The notes beneath the pieces were generated by a model. That model was not told the origin of the DNA. It did no database searches and saw only the letters and a list, made by a program, of their open reading frames with translations. From contig JBJDYU010000014.1 of NCBI GenBank assembly GCA_051867615.1, positions 11,994 through 75,993 on the forward strand: a stretch of DNA of 64,000 nucleotides. Reading direction: 5' to 3'. Origin of the DNA: RGIG5472 sp051867615. GTDB lineage: Bacteria; Bacillota; Clostridia; Oscillospirales; Oscillospiraceae. This document shows positions 31,640-40,673 of this stretch, in pieces. Made by a program: the position numbers and the translations under genes. Position 1 is the first letter of the stretch, and every line of letters begins with the position of its first letter.

Positions 31640-33613
31640 ATGGAACTGTTTAAGAAAAAGAAGGAGACGGCGCCGGCTGTGGAGCCTGCGGCTGCCGCGG
31701 ATGCGGCGGCCGGCACGGCGGCGGACGTGGAGGAGGTCATGCGGAAGTATGACCGGGAGTCCAACACCCGCATCTGGGTAGGGAAGCCCGGTATTGTCGT
31801 CCGCAGTCTGATGGCGCTGTTTTCCGTCTACTGCATCTACATGACCCTTTTCAGCACCGCCATTCAGGAGGTGCGCCTGACGGCGTTCCTGGGCTTTATC
31901 GTGCTGCTGGGCTATCTGACCTATCCCGTGAAGAAGGGCGTCACCCGGGCCAACTACATCCCCTGGTACGATATCATCCTCATGGTGCTGGGCGCCGGCA
32001 GCTTCTTCTATTACACCTTCAACGCCATGAGCATCATCCAGAAGTCCGTGCTCATCGGGCCGGTGGAGGTGGCGGTGGGCATCATCGGCATCCTGACGCT
32101 GATGGAGCTTTGCCGCCGCTGCGTGGGCGTTCCCATCCTCTGCGTGGTGGGCGCGCTGCTGGTGTACACCTTCGCCTCGGGGCTGAACCTGCGCCGGGTG
32201 ATCTACACCCTGTTTTACACCACCTCCGGCGCCATCGGCACTCCCATCGCCGTCTGCTATAAGTATATCGTCCTCTTTATCATCTTCGGCGCGTTTCTGG
32301 AGCGTACCGGCATCGCGAACTTCTTCCTCCAGCTGGCGAACCGCGTGGCGGGCTGGGCCTCCGGCGGTCCCGCCAAGGTGGCGGTCATCGTCAGCGCCCT
32401 GGAGGGTATGGTGTCCGGCTCCTCCGTGGCGAACACCGTCAGCACCGGCTCCGTCACCATCCCCATGATGAAGAAGCTGGGCTACAAGCCGGAATTCGCC
32501 GGCGCGGTGGAAGCGGCCGCCTCCACCGGAGGGCAGATCATGCCGCCCATCATGGGCGCCGCCGCCTTCCTCATGGCGGAGTACATGGGCATTCCCTACG
32601 CGAAGGTGGCGCTGAAGGCCATTCTTCCCGCCGTGCTGTACTTCGCGGGCATCTTCATCGCCGTGCATCTGGAGGCCAAGCGTCTGGGCCTGAAGGGCAT
32701 TCCCCGGGACCAGCTGCCCAAGGTGCTGCCGCTGCTCAAGCAGATCTACCTGCTGGCCCCGCTGGTGCTGCTGGTCTGGATGGTGGCTTCCAACACCAGG
32801 ACCATGCAGACCGCCGCCGCCCTCTCCATTCTCGCCGCCATCGTGGTGGGCTTTTTGAACAGCAATGACCGGCTGACCTTCAAAAAGATCTGGGAGGCTC
32901 TCGAGGCCGGCGCCAAGGGCGCCATCACCGTGGCCGTGGCCTGCGCCATGGCGGGCATGATCGCCGGCTGCATCACCGTCACCGGCCTTGCCTCCCAGCT
33001 CATTTCCGGCGTGGTGGCTCTCTCCGGCGACACCACCATCATCGCTCTGGTGCTGACCATGATCTGCTGCATCGTTCTCGGCATGGGTGTTCCCACTACT
33101 GCCAACTTCTGCATCATGGCCACCACATGCGCCCCCATCCTTATCAAGATGGGCTTCCCCAGCGTGGCGGCGTACTTCTTCGTGTTCTATTTCGGCATCG
33201 TGGCGGATATCACGCCGCCCGTGGCGCTGGCGGCCTATGCCGGCGCGGCCATCGCCAAGGCCAATCCCATGAAGACCGGCGTCAACGCCACCAAGCTGGC
33301 TATCGCCGCCTTCATCGTGCCCTACATCTTTGCCTACAGCCCTGCCATGCTGTTTGAAAACGTCACCAGCGTGTTCAGCGTGGTGCAGATCTGCCTGAGC
33401 GCGCTGCTGGGCATCTACGGCGTGGCCGCCGCCATGAACGGCTTTATCTACAGAAAGAACAACTGGCTGTTCCGGCTGGTGTATCTCGCGGGCGGCCTGT
33501 GCCTGATGATCCCCGGTACGCTGACGGATGTGGCGGGCCTCGTGGTGGTGGGCGGCCTGACGGCTGTGAACTACCTCGCCGCGAAGAAGTCCGCGCCCTC
33601 TCTCGCCGCGTAA
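31640..33613 (+). CDS. TRAP transporter permease, fused small and large subunits
   Basis: A 657-residue inner-membrane transporter with about 16 hydrophobic helices. It is of the 4TM/12TM fusion type that works with TAXI binding proteins: an N-terminal DctQ-like part (about 50-180) and a DctM-like part with the family blocks GAFLERTGI, EGMVSGSSVANTVSTGSVTIPMM (about 255-277), GGQIMPPIMGAAAFLMAEY, and GMGVPTTANFCIMATTCAPIL. It imports its substrate with a sodium or proton gradient. It starts with a GGGAGGA site 144 bases after the binding protein gene. Confidence 0.95.
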   Translation: MELFKKKKETAPAVEPAAAADAAAGTAADVEEVMRKYDRESNTRIWVGKPGIVVRSLMALFSVYCIYMTLFSTAIQEVRLTAFLGFIVLLGYLTYPVKKGVTRANYIPWYDIILMVLGAGSFFYYTFNAMSIIQKSVLIGPVEVAVGIIGILTLMELCRRCVGVPILCVVGALLVYTFASGLNLRRVIYTLFYTTSGAIGTPIAVCYKYIVLFIIFGAFLERTGIANFFLQLANRVAGWASGGPAKVAVIVSALEGMVSGSSVANTVSTGSVTIPMMKKLGYKPEFAGAVEAAASTGGQIMPPIMGAAAFLMAEYMGIPYAKVALKAILPAVLYFAGIFIAVHLEAKRLGLKGIPRDQLPKVLPLLKQIYLLAPLVLLVWMVASNTRTMQTAAALSILAAIVVGFLNSNDRLTFKKIWEALEAGAKGAITVAVACAMAGMIAGCITVTGLASQLISGVVALSGDTTIIALVLTMICCIVLGMGVPTTANFCIMATTCAPILIKMGFPSVAAYFFVFYFGIVADITPPVALAAYAGAAIAKANPMKTGVNATKLAIAAFIVPYIFAYSPAMLFENVTSVFSVVQICLSALLGIYGVAAAMNGFIYRKNNWLFRLVYLAGGLCLMIPGTLTDVAGLVVVGGLTAVNYLAAKKSAPSLAA

Positions 33614-33657
33614 ACGGCTTCGAGAAACAGGCAGTACCGAAAATGAAATATGGAAAG

Positions 33658-33692
33658 GCCCGGAGGAAGCGCCGCTTCCTCCGGGCTTTTTT
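33658..33692 (+). terminator. Terminator after the TRAP operon
   Basis: GCCCGGAGGAAGC pairs with GCTTCCTCCGGGC, followed by TTTTTT. Confidence 0.9.
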
Positions 33693-33764
33693 GCTGCGCA
33701 CCTCATCTTTTCCTCCGCCGCCGCATAGAGTGAAAGGAAGAGTACCATGAGGAGGTCGTTTTCC

Positions 33765-34514
33765 ATGCCCACCATCTATCTCAGTCCTTCCACACAGGAG
33801 TCGAATCCCTATATCACCGGCAGCGGCAGCGAGGAGTACTGGATGAACCGCCTGGCGGATGAGCTGGAGCCTTATCTCCGCGCCTCCGCCATCGCCTTCA
33901 CCCGCAACACCCCGGACATGACCGCCGCCTCCTCCATCCGCCAGGCCAACTCCCGGGGCGGCTATGATTTCTACCTGGCGCTGCACTCCAACGCCTCCGG
34001 CAGCGGGGCCACGGAGGGCAAGCAGCGGGGCATCATCGCCTTTTACTATCCCGGCAGCCGGGAGGGGGAGCGGGCGGCCAACATTTTCGTCGATAACTTC
34101 AAGGCCATCTACCCGCTGCCCCAGCAGGTCTACGCCCGCTCCACCACCGCCATCGGAGAGGTGCGCCAGCCGAACTTCCCCTCCGTGCTGCTGGAGATCG
34201 GCTACCATGACAACGTGGCAGACGCCCGCTGGATCGAGGGGAACCTGCAGCCCATCGCGGAGGTCATCGCCCTGTCTTTGACGGAGTATTTCGGCATCCC
34301 CTTCGTCACGCCCATCACCCCCTGGATCGGCGTGGTGGCTGTGACGCACGGCACGCTGAACCTGCGCAGCTACCCCTCCTCCACCGCCACGCTGGTGGCC
34401 GACCTGCCCGCCGGGGCGGAGGTCACGGTCTACGGACAGTACGACGACTGGTACGTGGTACACTATGCTGGGCGTATCGGCTATGCTGCGGCACGATATA
34501 TTGTGAGAAAGTGA
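33765..34514 (+). CDS. N-acetylmuramoyl-L-alanine amidase with SH3 domain
   Basis: A 249-residue amidase of the Amidase_3 group, which cuts the bond between muramic acid and the stem peptide. Its opening, MPTIYLSPSTQESNPYITG, is characteristic of a clostridial subset. Zinc ligands appear as LALHSNA (His) and the catalytic glutamate lies in LLEIGYHDN. A C-terminal bacterial SH3 domain (about 180-249; GTLNLRSYPS, then YAAARYIV) probably binds peptidoglycan. There is no signal peptide, so release from the mother cell or by lysis is possible. The second ATG (33765) has GAGGAGG before it; an ATG at 33747 is an alternative. Confidence 0.88.
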   Translation: MPTIYLSPSTQESNPYITGSGSEEYWMNRLADELEPYLRASAIAFTRNTPDMTAASSIRQANSRGGYDFYLALHSNASGSGATEGKQRGIIAFYYPGSREGERAANIFVDNFKAIYPLPQQVYARSTTAIGEVRQPNFPSVLLEIGYHDNVADARWIEGNLQPIAEVIALSLTEYFGIPFVTPITPWIGVVAVTHGTLNLRSYPSSTATLVADLPAGAEVTVYGQYDDWYVVHYAGRIGYAAARYIVRK

Positions 34515-34545
34515 GGATTTCCCATTCTTTGGAGGATACTGGCCC

Positions 34546-34574
34546 TTGACAGCGGTGGAATCTCAGTTTAATAT
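34546..34574 (+). promoter_or_regulatory. Promoter of rny
   Basis: TTGACA (34546-34551), a 17-base spacer and TAATAT (34569-34574). The 92-base leader contains GGGAGG...CCTCCC (34591-34608). Confidence 0.7.
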
Positions 34575-34666
34575 AAGAAAGGATTATATTGGGAGGGAAG
34601 GGGTCCTCCCGATTATCTGAAAAACTGTCTCAGTATAGATATGAAAATCGAATAGGAGGATAACCC

Positions 34667-36217
34667 GTGGATTTAACGACCATTTTGATTATCGCAGTGG
34701 TTGGGGTCGTGCTTCTGGTGGTTGCCTTCCTTCTCGGTATTTACTACCGCAAAAAGGTATCCGAAAAAGAGATCTCCAGCGCCGAAGAAGAGGCGCGGCG
34801 TATCATCAACGATGCGATCAAGAGCGCTGAGAGCCGCAAGCGCGAGGCTCTGCTCGAGGCGAAAGAAGAGATTTTGAAGCAGAGAAGTGAATATGAGAAG
34901 GAAGTCAAGGAACGCAGAAGCGACCTGCAGCGCCAGGAGAACCGTCTTCAGCAGAAGGAGGAGAACCTGGACCGCAAGACCGATGCTCTGGAGAAGAAGG
35001 AGGAGGCGCTTGCGGGCAAGATCGCAGCCCTTGACAAGGAGAACGAGGAGATCAAGCTCATCAAGCGCAGCCAGACCGAGATGCTGGAGCGCATTTCCGG
35101 CTTCTCCGAGGAGGAAGCGAAGAAGTACCTGATCGAACAGGTGGAGTCCGAGGTCACCCATGAGACCGCCATGAAGATCCGGGAGATCGAGGCGCGGGCC
35201 AAGGACGAAGCGGACGCCCGCGCGAGGGAGATCGTGGCCACCGCCATCCAGCGCTGCGCCGCGGACCATGTTTCCGAAATCACCGTCAGTGTGGTTCCCC
35301 TGCCCAATGACGAGATGAAGGGACGCATCATCGGCCGCGAGGGCCGCAACATCCGCACCATTGAAACGCTGACGGGCGTGGACCTTATCATCGACGATAC
35401 CCCCGAGGCCATCACCGTTTCCTGCTTCGAGCCGGTCCGCCGCGAGATCGCGCGGGTGGCGCTGGAGAAGCTCATCGCCGACGGCCGCATCCATCCCACC
35501 CACATCGAGGAGATGGTGGAGAAGGCCCGCCGGGAGGTGGAGGCCGTCATCAAGTCCGAGGGCGAGCGCGCGGTCATGGAGACCGGCGTGCGGGGTCTGC
35601 ACCCGGAGCTGGTGAAGATGCTGGGCCGTCTGCGTTACCGCACGAGCTACGGTCAGAACGTGCTGCAGCACTCCATCGAGGTCAGCCATATCGCGGGCCT
35701 CATGGCGGCGGAGCTGGGCGCCGACGTACAGGCGGCCAAGCGCGCCGGTCTGCTGCATGACCTGGGCAAGTCCGTGGACCACGAGATGGAGGGTACCCAC
35801 ATCGCCCTGGGCGTGGAGTTTGCCCGGAAGTACCACGAGAAGGAAGACATCATCCACGCCATCCAGGCGCACCACGGCGACGTGGAGTGCAAGACGCTGG
35901 TGGCCTGTCTGGTGCAGGCGGCGGACGCCATTTCCGCGGCCCGTCCCGGCGCGCGCCGCGAGAATCTGGAGAGCTACATCAAGCGTCTGGAGAAGCTGGA
36001 GGAGATCACCGGCACCTATCCCGGCGTGGACACCGCTTACGCCATCCAGGCCGGCCGCGAGGTCCGGGTCATGGTGAAGCCCGAGCAGGTGAGCGAGGAC
36101 GAGATGGTAATCCTGGCGAGGGAGCTTGCGAAGAAGATCGAGAGCGAGCTGGAATATCCCGGCCAGATCAAGGTCCATGTCCTGCGGGAGACCAAGGTCG
36201 TGGAGTACGCAAAATGA
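34667..36217 (+). CDS. rny: Ribonuclease Y
   Basis: A 516-residue membrane-anchored endoribonuclease that starts mRNA turnover. An N-terminal helix (residues 4-24) is followed by a long charged coiled coil (about 25-165), a KH domain (about 205-270) with the GRIIGREGRNIRTIE loop, and an HD domain (about 330-425) with the H-D pair in AGLLHDLGKSVDHEMEG. Order and length are exactly those of RNase Y. The start is a GTG behind AGGAGGA. The next gene is ymdB, as in Bacillus. Confidence 0.97.
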   Translation: MDLTTILIIAVVGVVLLVVAFLLGIYYRKKVSEKEISSAEEEARRIINDAIKSAESRKREALLEAKEEILKQRSEYEKEVKERRSDLQRQENRLQQKEENLDRKTDALEKKEEALAGKIAALDKENEEIKLIKRSQTEMLERISGFSEEEAKKYLIEQVESEVTHETAMKIREIEARAKDEADARAREIVATAIQRCAADHVSEITVSVVPLPNDEMKGRIIGREGRNIRTIETLTGVDLIIDDTPEAITVSCFEPVRREIARVALEKLIADGRIHPTHIEEMVEKARREVEAVIKSEGERAVMETGVRGLHPELVKMLGRLRYRTSYGQNVLQHSIEVSHIAGLMAAELGADVQAAKRAGLLHDLGKSVDHEMEGTHIALGVEFARKYHEKEDIIHAIQAHHGDVECKTLVACLVQAADAISAARPGARRENLESYIKRLEKLEEITGTYPGVDTAYAIQAGREVRVMVKPEQVSEDEMVILARELAKKIESELEYPGQIKVHVLRETKVVEYAK

Positions 36218-36224
36218 TCCTGCG

Positions 36225-36255
36225 AAAGAGGAGCGCCGCAGCGCTCCTCTTTTTT
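36225..36255 (+). terminator. Terminator after rny
   Basis: AAAGAGGAGCGC pairs with GCGCTCCTCTTT, followed by a T run. Confidence 0.9.
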
Positions 36256-36286
36256 GCGCCCTGCTTCCTCTTTTCCGGGCGCAAGG

Positions 36287-36315
36287 TTGCGCTTTTTCGC
36301 CGCTTCGGGTATAAT
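36287..36315 (+). promoter_or_regulatory. Promoter of the ymdB operon
   Basis: TTGCGC (36287-36292), a 17-base spacer and TATAAT (36310-36315). The leader of about 100 bases has no clear structure. Confidence 0.6.
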
Positions 36316-36420
36316 AACCATACCATGTTATTTTAGCCGTTTTGCGCCCGCCCGGCGGCGGGAGCGTAAAACTGACATACGATACCGCGGCAAAAACACC
36401 GACAGAAAAGGGGACCGACC

Positions 36421-37194
36421 ATGATCTACCATATCCTCGCCGTGGGCGACGTGGTGGGGGAGAGCGGCCTTGACCATCTCGCCCGCCATCTGGAGAGCCT
36501 GCGGAAGCTGAAGAATATCCATTTCACCGTGGTGAATGGGGAAAACGCCTCCATGGTGGGCGTCATGCCCCAGCAGGTGGAGCGCATGCTCCGCGCGGGA
36601 GCGGACGTGGTGACGCTGGGGAATCACACCTTCGGCAGGGCGCAGATCAGCGAGCTGCTGGAGGAGGAGCCGCGCCTGCTTCGTCCCGCCAACTATACCT
36701 CCCGCGCGCCCGGCCGGGGCTGCGGCATCTACGACTGCGGCGCCATCCGCATCCGGGTGATGAACCTCATCGGCCGCTGCGAGCTGGACTTCCACGCGGA
36801 CAACCCCTTCTTCACCGCCGACCGGCTTTTGCAGGAGGGGGAGGCGGAGCTGACGCTGGTGGACTTCCACGCGGAGGCCAGCAGCGAGAAGCTGGCCATG
36901 GCATACTATCTGGACGGCCGCGTGTCCGCCCTCTGGGGCACCCACACCCATGTGCCCACGGCGGATGAGGAGGTGTTTCCCGGCGGCATGGGCTATATCA
37001 GCGATCTTGGCATGACCGGAGCGGTGCGCAGCGTCCTGGGCATCCGGCCGGAGCAGTCGGTAGAGACCTTCCTGGGGGGCCGGCCGGGCCGCTATCAGGC
37101 CGCCGGAGGCCCCTGCAAGCTGCAAGGCGCTATTTTCTCCGTCAACAGCGCCACGGGCCGCTGCGAAAGCGTGGAGCGCGTGGATATCCGATAA
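36421..37194 (+). CDS. ymdB: YmdB-family metallophosphoesterase
   Basis: A 257-residue enzyme of the TIGR00282 family. Metal-binding motifs are present in order: GDVVGE (8-13), VVNGENAS near 38, LGNHTF near 65, VDFHAEASSEK and GTHTHVPTADE near 178. Bacillus YmdB hydrolyses 2',3'-cyclic nucleotides and affects biofilm and sporulation decisions. Its place after rny fits a role in RNA-linked signalling. The ybaK gene starts 20 bases after its stop. Confidence 0.93.
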   Translation: MIYHILAVGDVVGESGLDHLARHLESLRKLKNIHFTVVNGENASMVGVMPQQVERMLRAGADVVTLGNHTFGRAQISELLEEEPRLLRPANYTSRAPGRGCGIYDCGAIRIRVMNLIGRCELDFHADNPFFTADRLLQEGEAELTLVDFHAEASSEKLAMAYYLDGRVSALWGTHTHVPTADEEVFPGGMGYISDLGMTGAVRSVLGIRPEQSVETFLGGRPGRYQAAGGPCKLQGAIFSVNSATGRCESVERVDIR

Positions 37195-37214
37195 GAAAGA
37201 GAGAGAAGAACACC

Positions 37215-37697
37215 ATGTCCATTGAAAAAGTGAGAGACTATCTCGCGGGCTTCGGCGTCGCTGACCGCATCCGGGAGTTTGACGTGTCCAGCGCCACGGT
37301 GGAGCTGGCGGCTGTCGCCGTAGGCGTGGAGGGCGAGCGCATCGCGAAAAGCATGAGCTTCAAGCTGGGGGAGGAGCCGATCATCGTGGTCACCGCCGGT
37401 GATATGAAGATCGACAACGCCAAGTATAAGGCGGAATTTCATACGAAGGCCAAGATGCTGACCTTCGAGGAGGCCTGCGAGATGACCGGCCACGCCCCCG
37501 GCGGCGTCTGCTCCTTCGCCCTGCCGGAGAACGTGGGGGTCTATCTGGATGTATCCATGCGGCGCTTTCCCACGGTGTTCCCCGCGGCGGGCAGCAGCAA
37601 TTCCGCTGTGGAGATGACCTGCGAGGAGCTGGAGAAATACTCCTCCAACTTCGTCAAGTGGGTGGACGTCTGTAAGGAAAAGGAGCCGAAGGCGTGA
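37215..37697 (+). CDS. YbaK/EbsC-family aminoacyl-tRNA deacylase
   Basis: A 160-residue editing protein that hydrolyses mischarged tRNAs, such as Cys-tRNA-Pro or Ala-tRNA-Pro in relatives. The conserved lysine lies in ERIAKSMSFKLG, and GDMKIDNAK and GGVCSFALPENVGVYLDVSM match the family core. The length is typical of the stand-alone type. It overlaps the TraX-like gene by 4 bases. AAAGAGAGAGAA precedes the ATG. Confidence 0.88.
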   Translation: MSIEKVRDYLAGFGVADRIREFDVSSATVELAAVAVGVEGERIAKSMSFKLGEEPIIVVTAGDMKIDNAKYKAEFHTKAKMLTFEEACEMTGHAPGGVCSFALPENVGVYLDVSMRRFPTVFPAAGSSNSAVEMTCEELEKYSSNFVKWVDVCKEKEPKA

Positions 37698-38428
37698 CGG
37701 CGGAGACGCTGCCCGCCCCGCGCCGGGGCCTCAGCGCCGCGGCGCTGAAGGCCGTGGCCCTCGTGTCCATGTGCATTGACCATTTCGCCGCCAGCGGCCT
37801 GTATGCGCAGCTGGCACTGCGCTGCGGGATGTCTCCCGCGGCGGTGGAGACGAGCTATCTTGTTCTGCGCATTCTGGGCCGCCCGGCCTTTCCCCTCTAC
37901 TGCTTTTTGCTGACGGAGGGCTTCCGCCACACCCACAGCCGCGGGCGCTACGCCCTGCGCCTGGGGCTGTTCGCCCTGCTCTCGGAGATCCCCTTTGATA
38001 TGGCTTTCTGGGGCAGCGTTCTGGAATTCGGGTATCAGAACGTGTTTTTTACCCTGCTGCTGGGGCTTCTCGCCCTCATGACGGCGGAGGAGCTGCAAAA
38101 GCGGGGCCTGCGCTTCGGCCCCGTTCTGGCGGTCGTAGGTTTCGGCCTGCTGGCGGAGCTGCTGCGGGCGGACTACGGCTTTGTGGGCGTGGCCGTCATC
38201 GGGGCGCTGTACCTCCTGCGGGAGAAGGAGACGGAGCGGTATCTCGTCTCCGGCGCGCTGCTGCTGGGCGCGGGCGTGATAGAGGCCGCGGGCTGGAGTG
38301 CGTTTTATCTCATCCACCGCTATGACGGCCGCCGGGGCTATGCCGGGCGGGCGCTGCAGTGGATTTTTTACCTGTTTTATCCGGCGCATCTGCTCATCTT
38401 CGCGCTGGCGGTGCGCTTTTTGCACTGA
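37694..38428 (+). CDS. TraX-family membrane protein
   Basis: A 244-residue protein with seven or eight membrane helices, similar to TraX, the acetylase of F-pilin. Recognisable pieces are KAVALVSMCIDHFA near residue 17, RILGRPAFPLYCFLLTEGFRHTHSR, and FALLSEIPFDMAFWG. In Clostridia, chromosomal TraX homologues are common outside conjugation systems and probably transfer acetyl groups in the membrane. The start is a GTG overlapping the stop of the previous gene. No other conjugation gene is near. Confidence 0.85.
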   Translation: MTAETLPAPRRGLSAAALKAVALVSMCIDHFAASGLYAQLALRCGMSPAAVETSYLVLRILGRPAFPLYCFLLTEGFRHTHSRGRYALRLGLFALLSEIPFDMAFWGSVLEFGYQNVFFTLLLGLLALMTAEELQKRGLRFGPVLAVVGFGLLAELLRADYGFVGVAVIGALYLLREKETERYLVSGALLLGAGVIEAAGWSAFYLIHRYDGRRGYAGRALQWIFYLFYPAHLLIFALAVRFLH

Positions 38429-38446
38429 GAAAGGGGAGGAAAAGGT

Positions 38447-39538
38447 ATGGTGAAGCTCATACACGCGGCGGACTTCCACTTGGACAGCGCCTTCGGCGCT
38501 CTGGGCCCGGAAAAGGCGAAGGAGCGCCGGCGGGAGGGCCGGTACCTGGTGGAGCGTCTGGCGGAGCTGACCCGCCGGGAGGGGGCGGATCTGCTGCTGC
38601 TCTCCGGGGACCTGTTTGACGGGCGGCACGTGTATCCGGAGACGCTTTCCTGTCTCGCGGAGACCTTCGCCGCCCTCTCCGCCCGGGTGTTCATCGCCCC
38701 GGGGAACCACGACCCTTACGCCCCCGGCTGCCCCTATGAGCGGGTGCGCTGGCCGGAGAACGTGCATATCTTCCGCTCTGCGTCGGTGGAGGCGGTGGAG
38801 CTGCCGGAGCTGAACGCGGTGGTGTACGGCACGGCCTTCACCGCGCCGGAGCGGACAGACGGGCCGCTGCAGGGCTTTTCCGCGCCCCGGGACGGGCGGA
38901 CGCACCTGATGGTGCTCCACGGCGACGTGAGTCGGGGGGAGTCGGTCTACGGCCCCATCCGGCGGGAGGAGATCGAGCAGAGCGGCCTTTCCTATCTGGC
39001 GCTGGGCCATGTGCATCAGACCGGCGGATTGCAGCGGGAGGGGCCGAGCTTTTGGGCCTATCCCGGCTGCCCGGAGGGCCGGGGCTTTGACGAGACCGGG
39101 GAAAAGGGCGTTCTGGTAGGGACTGTGGACGCGGAAACGGCGGCGCTGCGCTTCGTGCCGCTGGGACGGCGGCAGTACCGCATCATCACGGCGGACGTGA
39201 CGACGCAGGACGCGGAGACGGCGGTGCGGCAGGCGCTGCCCCCCTCCGCCGCCATGGACGTCTGCCGGGTGCTTCTCACGGGAGAGACGGAGGAGCAGGG
39301 CCTGGATCTGCTCCGCCTGCGGGAAAAGCTCAGCGGGCTTTGCTATGAGCTGGAGCTGCGGGACGAGACGGAGCTGCGCCGTGATATCTGGGAGGGCGCC
39401 GGGGAGGATTCCCTGCGGGGCCTGTTCCTGCGCCGTATGCGGGAGAAGCTGGACCGGGCGGAAACGGAGGAGGAGCGGCGCGTGGCGGAGGAAGCGCTGC
39501 GCTTCGGCCTTGCGGCGCTTTCCGGCCGCGAGCTGTGA
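38447..39538 (+). CDS. SbcD/YhaO-like metallophosphoesterase (DNA exonuclease type)
   Basis: A 363-residue calcineurin-like phosphoesterase. The five metal-binding motifs are visible: HAADFHLD (6-13), LLSGDLFDGRH, APGNHDPYAP, VLHGDV and GHVHQTGG. In Bacillus and many Clostridia a YhaO-like protein works with an SbcC-like ATPase (YhaN) encoded just downstream; here the next gene is yitT-like, so the partner is missing locally. AAGGGGAGG precedes the ATG, 18 bases after the TraX-like gene. Confidence 0.88.
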   Translation: MVKLIHAADFHLDSAFGALGPEKAKERRREGRYLVERLAELTRREGADLLLLSGDLFDGRHVYPETLSCLAETFAALSARVFIAPGNHDPYAPGCPYERVRWPENVHIFRSASVEAVELPELNAVVYGTAFTAPERTDGPLQGFSAPRDGRTHLMVLHGDVSRGESVYGPIRREEIEQSGLSYLALGHVHQTGGLQREGPSFWAYPGCPEGRGFDETGEKGVLVGTVDAETAALRFVPLGRRQYRIITADVTTQDAETAVRQALPPSAAMDVCRVLLTGETEEQGLDLLRLREKLSGLCYELELRDETELRRDIWEGAGEDSLRGLFLRRMREKLDRAETEEERRVAEEALRFGLAALSGREL

Positions 39539-39663
39539 TTTTCGAAGGCAAGAGGGGCGTAACCCCTGCAATTTGGTGAAAAGCTTCACAAAAAAGCGGG
39601 AAAACAGGTAAAAAAGAGGATGAATTAAGGCAAAATGGTAGGGAAAACTGTCCATTTCGCCTA

Positions 39664-39691
39664 TTGATTTTCGCGCTGTTCATAGTACAAT
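39664..39691 (+). promoter_or_regulatory. Promoter of the YitT-like gene
   Basis: TTGATT (39664-39669), a 16-base spacer and TACAAT (39686-39691). Confidence 0.6.
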
Positions 39692-39730
39692 GCTTCCTGT
39701 TCTGAAATAATTGCAAGGAGGGATGCTTTC

Positions 39731-40609
39731 ATGCTCAACAGTACCATGCGGACCAGCCATGGCCGGCTGATCCTGGCCGCCTTCGGCGTGCTGCTCATGT
39801 CTGCGGGCATCAACATCTTCACAACGCCGCTGAACCTCTATACCTCCGGCCTGATGGGCTACGCCCAGCTCATCCGTACCGTGCTGGACCAGTATCTGGG
39901 CATCCGGGTCACCTTCATCGACCTGGCCGGTGTTTTGTACTACCTCATCAATGTCCCCATTCTGATCCTGACCACCCGCTCTCTGGGCAAAGGCTTCGCC
40001 CTCAAGACTATCCTCTATACCTCGCTCTTTTCCGTGGCCACCGCGGTGATCCCGGTGCCCAAGGTGCCGCTGGTGGAGGATACGCTGACCAGCGTGCTGC
40101 TGGGCGCCATCTGCATGGGCGTGGGCGACGGTCTGGTGCTGACCTGCGGCTGCAGCGTGGGCGGACTGGATATGCTGGGGCTGTACTTTTCCAAGAAGAC
40201 CGGAACACCGGTGGGACAGTTCGGCACCTACGCCAACGTGGCGCTGTATGTGGCCTGCTTCTTCCTGTTCGACTTCTCCGTGGTGGTGTACTCGGTGATC
40301 TACATGGTGTTCTCCAACATGATCGTGGATAAGATGCACCAGCAGAATATCAACCTTCAGGTATTCATCTTCACCAAGGACCGGGAGGGGACGATCCAGC
40401 GCCAGATCATGGAGGAGACGGGCCGTGGCGTCACCTGCTGGGACGGCGCCGGCGCCTATACCAGCGAGCCTACCCGCATCCTCTGCACCTGCATCAACCG
40501 CTATGAGCGCGAGCAGATCGAGCGCATCGTAAAAGAGGCGGACCCCAAGGCTTTCCTCATCGCCATTCCCGGCGTATATATCAACGGCAACTTCATCCAC
40601 AAGGTGTAA
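39731..40609 (+). CDS. YitT-family membrane protein
   Basis: A 292-residue protein with about five membrane helices in the first 200 residues, for example LILAAFGVLLMSAGINIFTTPLNLYTSG and TCGCSVGGLDMLGLYFSKK. A C-terminal soluble DUF2179 domain (about 215-290) ends with INGNFIHK. The family is widespread in Firmicutes; transport of a small molecule is assumed but not shown. AAGGAGG precedes the ATG. A terminator follows. Confidence 0.9.
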   Translation: MLNSTMRTSHGRLILAAFGVLLMSAGINIFTTPLNLYTSGLMGYAQLIRTVLDQYLGIRVTFIDLAGVLYYLINVPILILTTRSLGKGFALKTILYTSLFSVATAVIPVPKVPLVEDTLTSVLLGAICMGVGDGLVLTCGCSVGGLDMLGLYFSKKTGTPVGQFGTYANVALYVACFFLFDFSVVVYSVIYMVFSNMIVDKMHQQNINLQVFIFTKDREGTIQRQIMEETGRGVTCWDGAGAYTSEPTRILCTCINRYEREQIERIVKEADPKAFLIAIPGVYINGNFIHKV

Positions 40610-40625
40610 GCTAAGCAAAAAAGAC

Positions 40626-40656
40626 CGCCCGCGTCCCAATGGGACGCGGGCGCTTT
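40626..40656. terminator. Terminator between yitT-like and TPM genes
   Basis: CGCCCGCGTCCC pairs with GGGACGCGGGCG, followed by CTTTT. Confidence 0.85.
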
Positions 40657-40673
40657 TGCCGTTGTTGCCTGCG

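Noticed and set aside
31526..33775. Very long open frame (749 codons) on the minus strand
   Set aside because: It is the complement of the TRAP permease gene. Its product is rich in His, Gly and Gln, as expected from GC-rich antisense frames, and has no ribosome binding site.
37694..38428. Integrated conjugative element because of the TraX-like gene
   Set aside because: No relaxase, coupling protein, integrase or attachment site is near. TraX homologues are common as single chromosomal genes in Clostridia.
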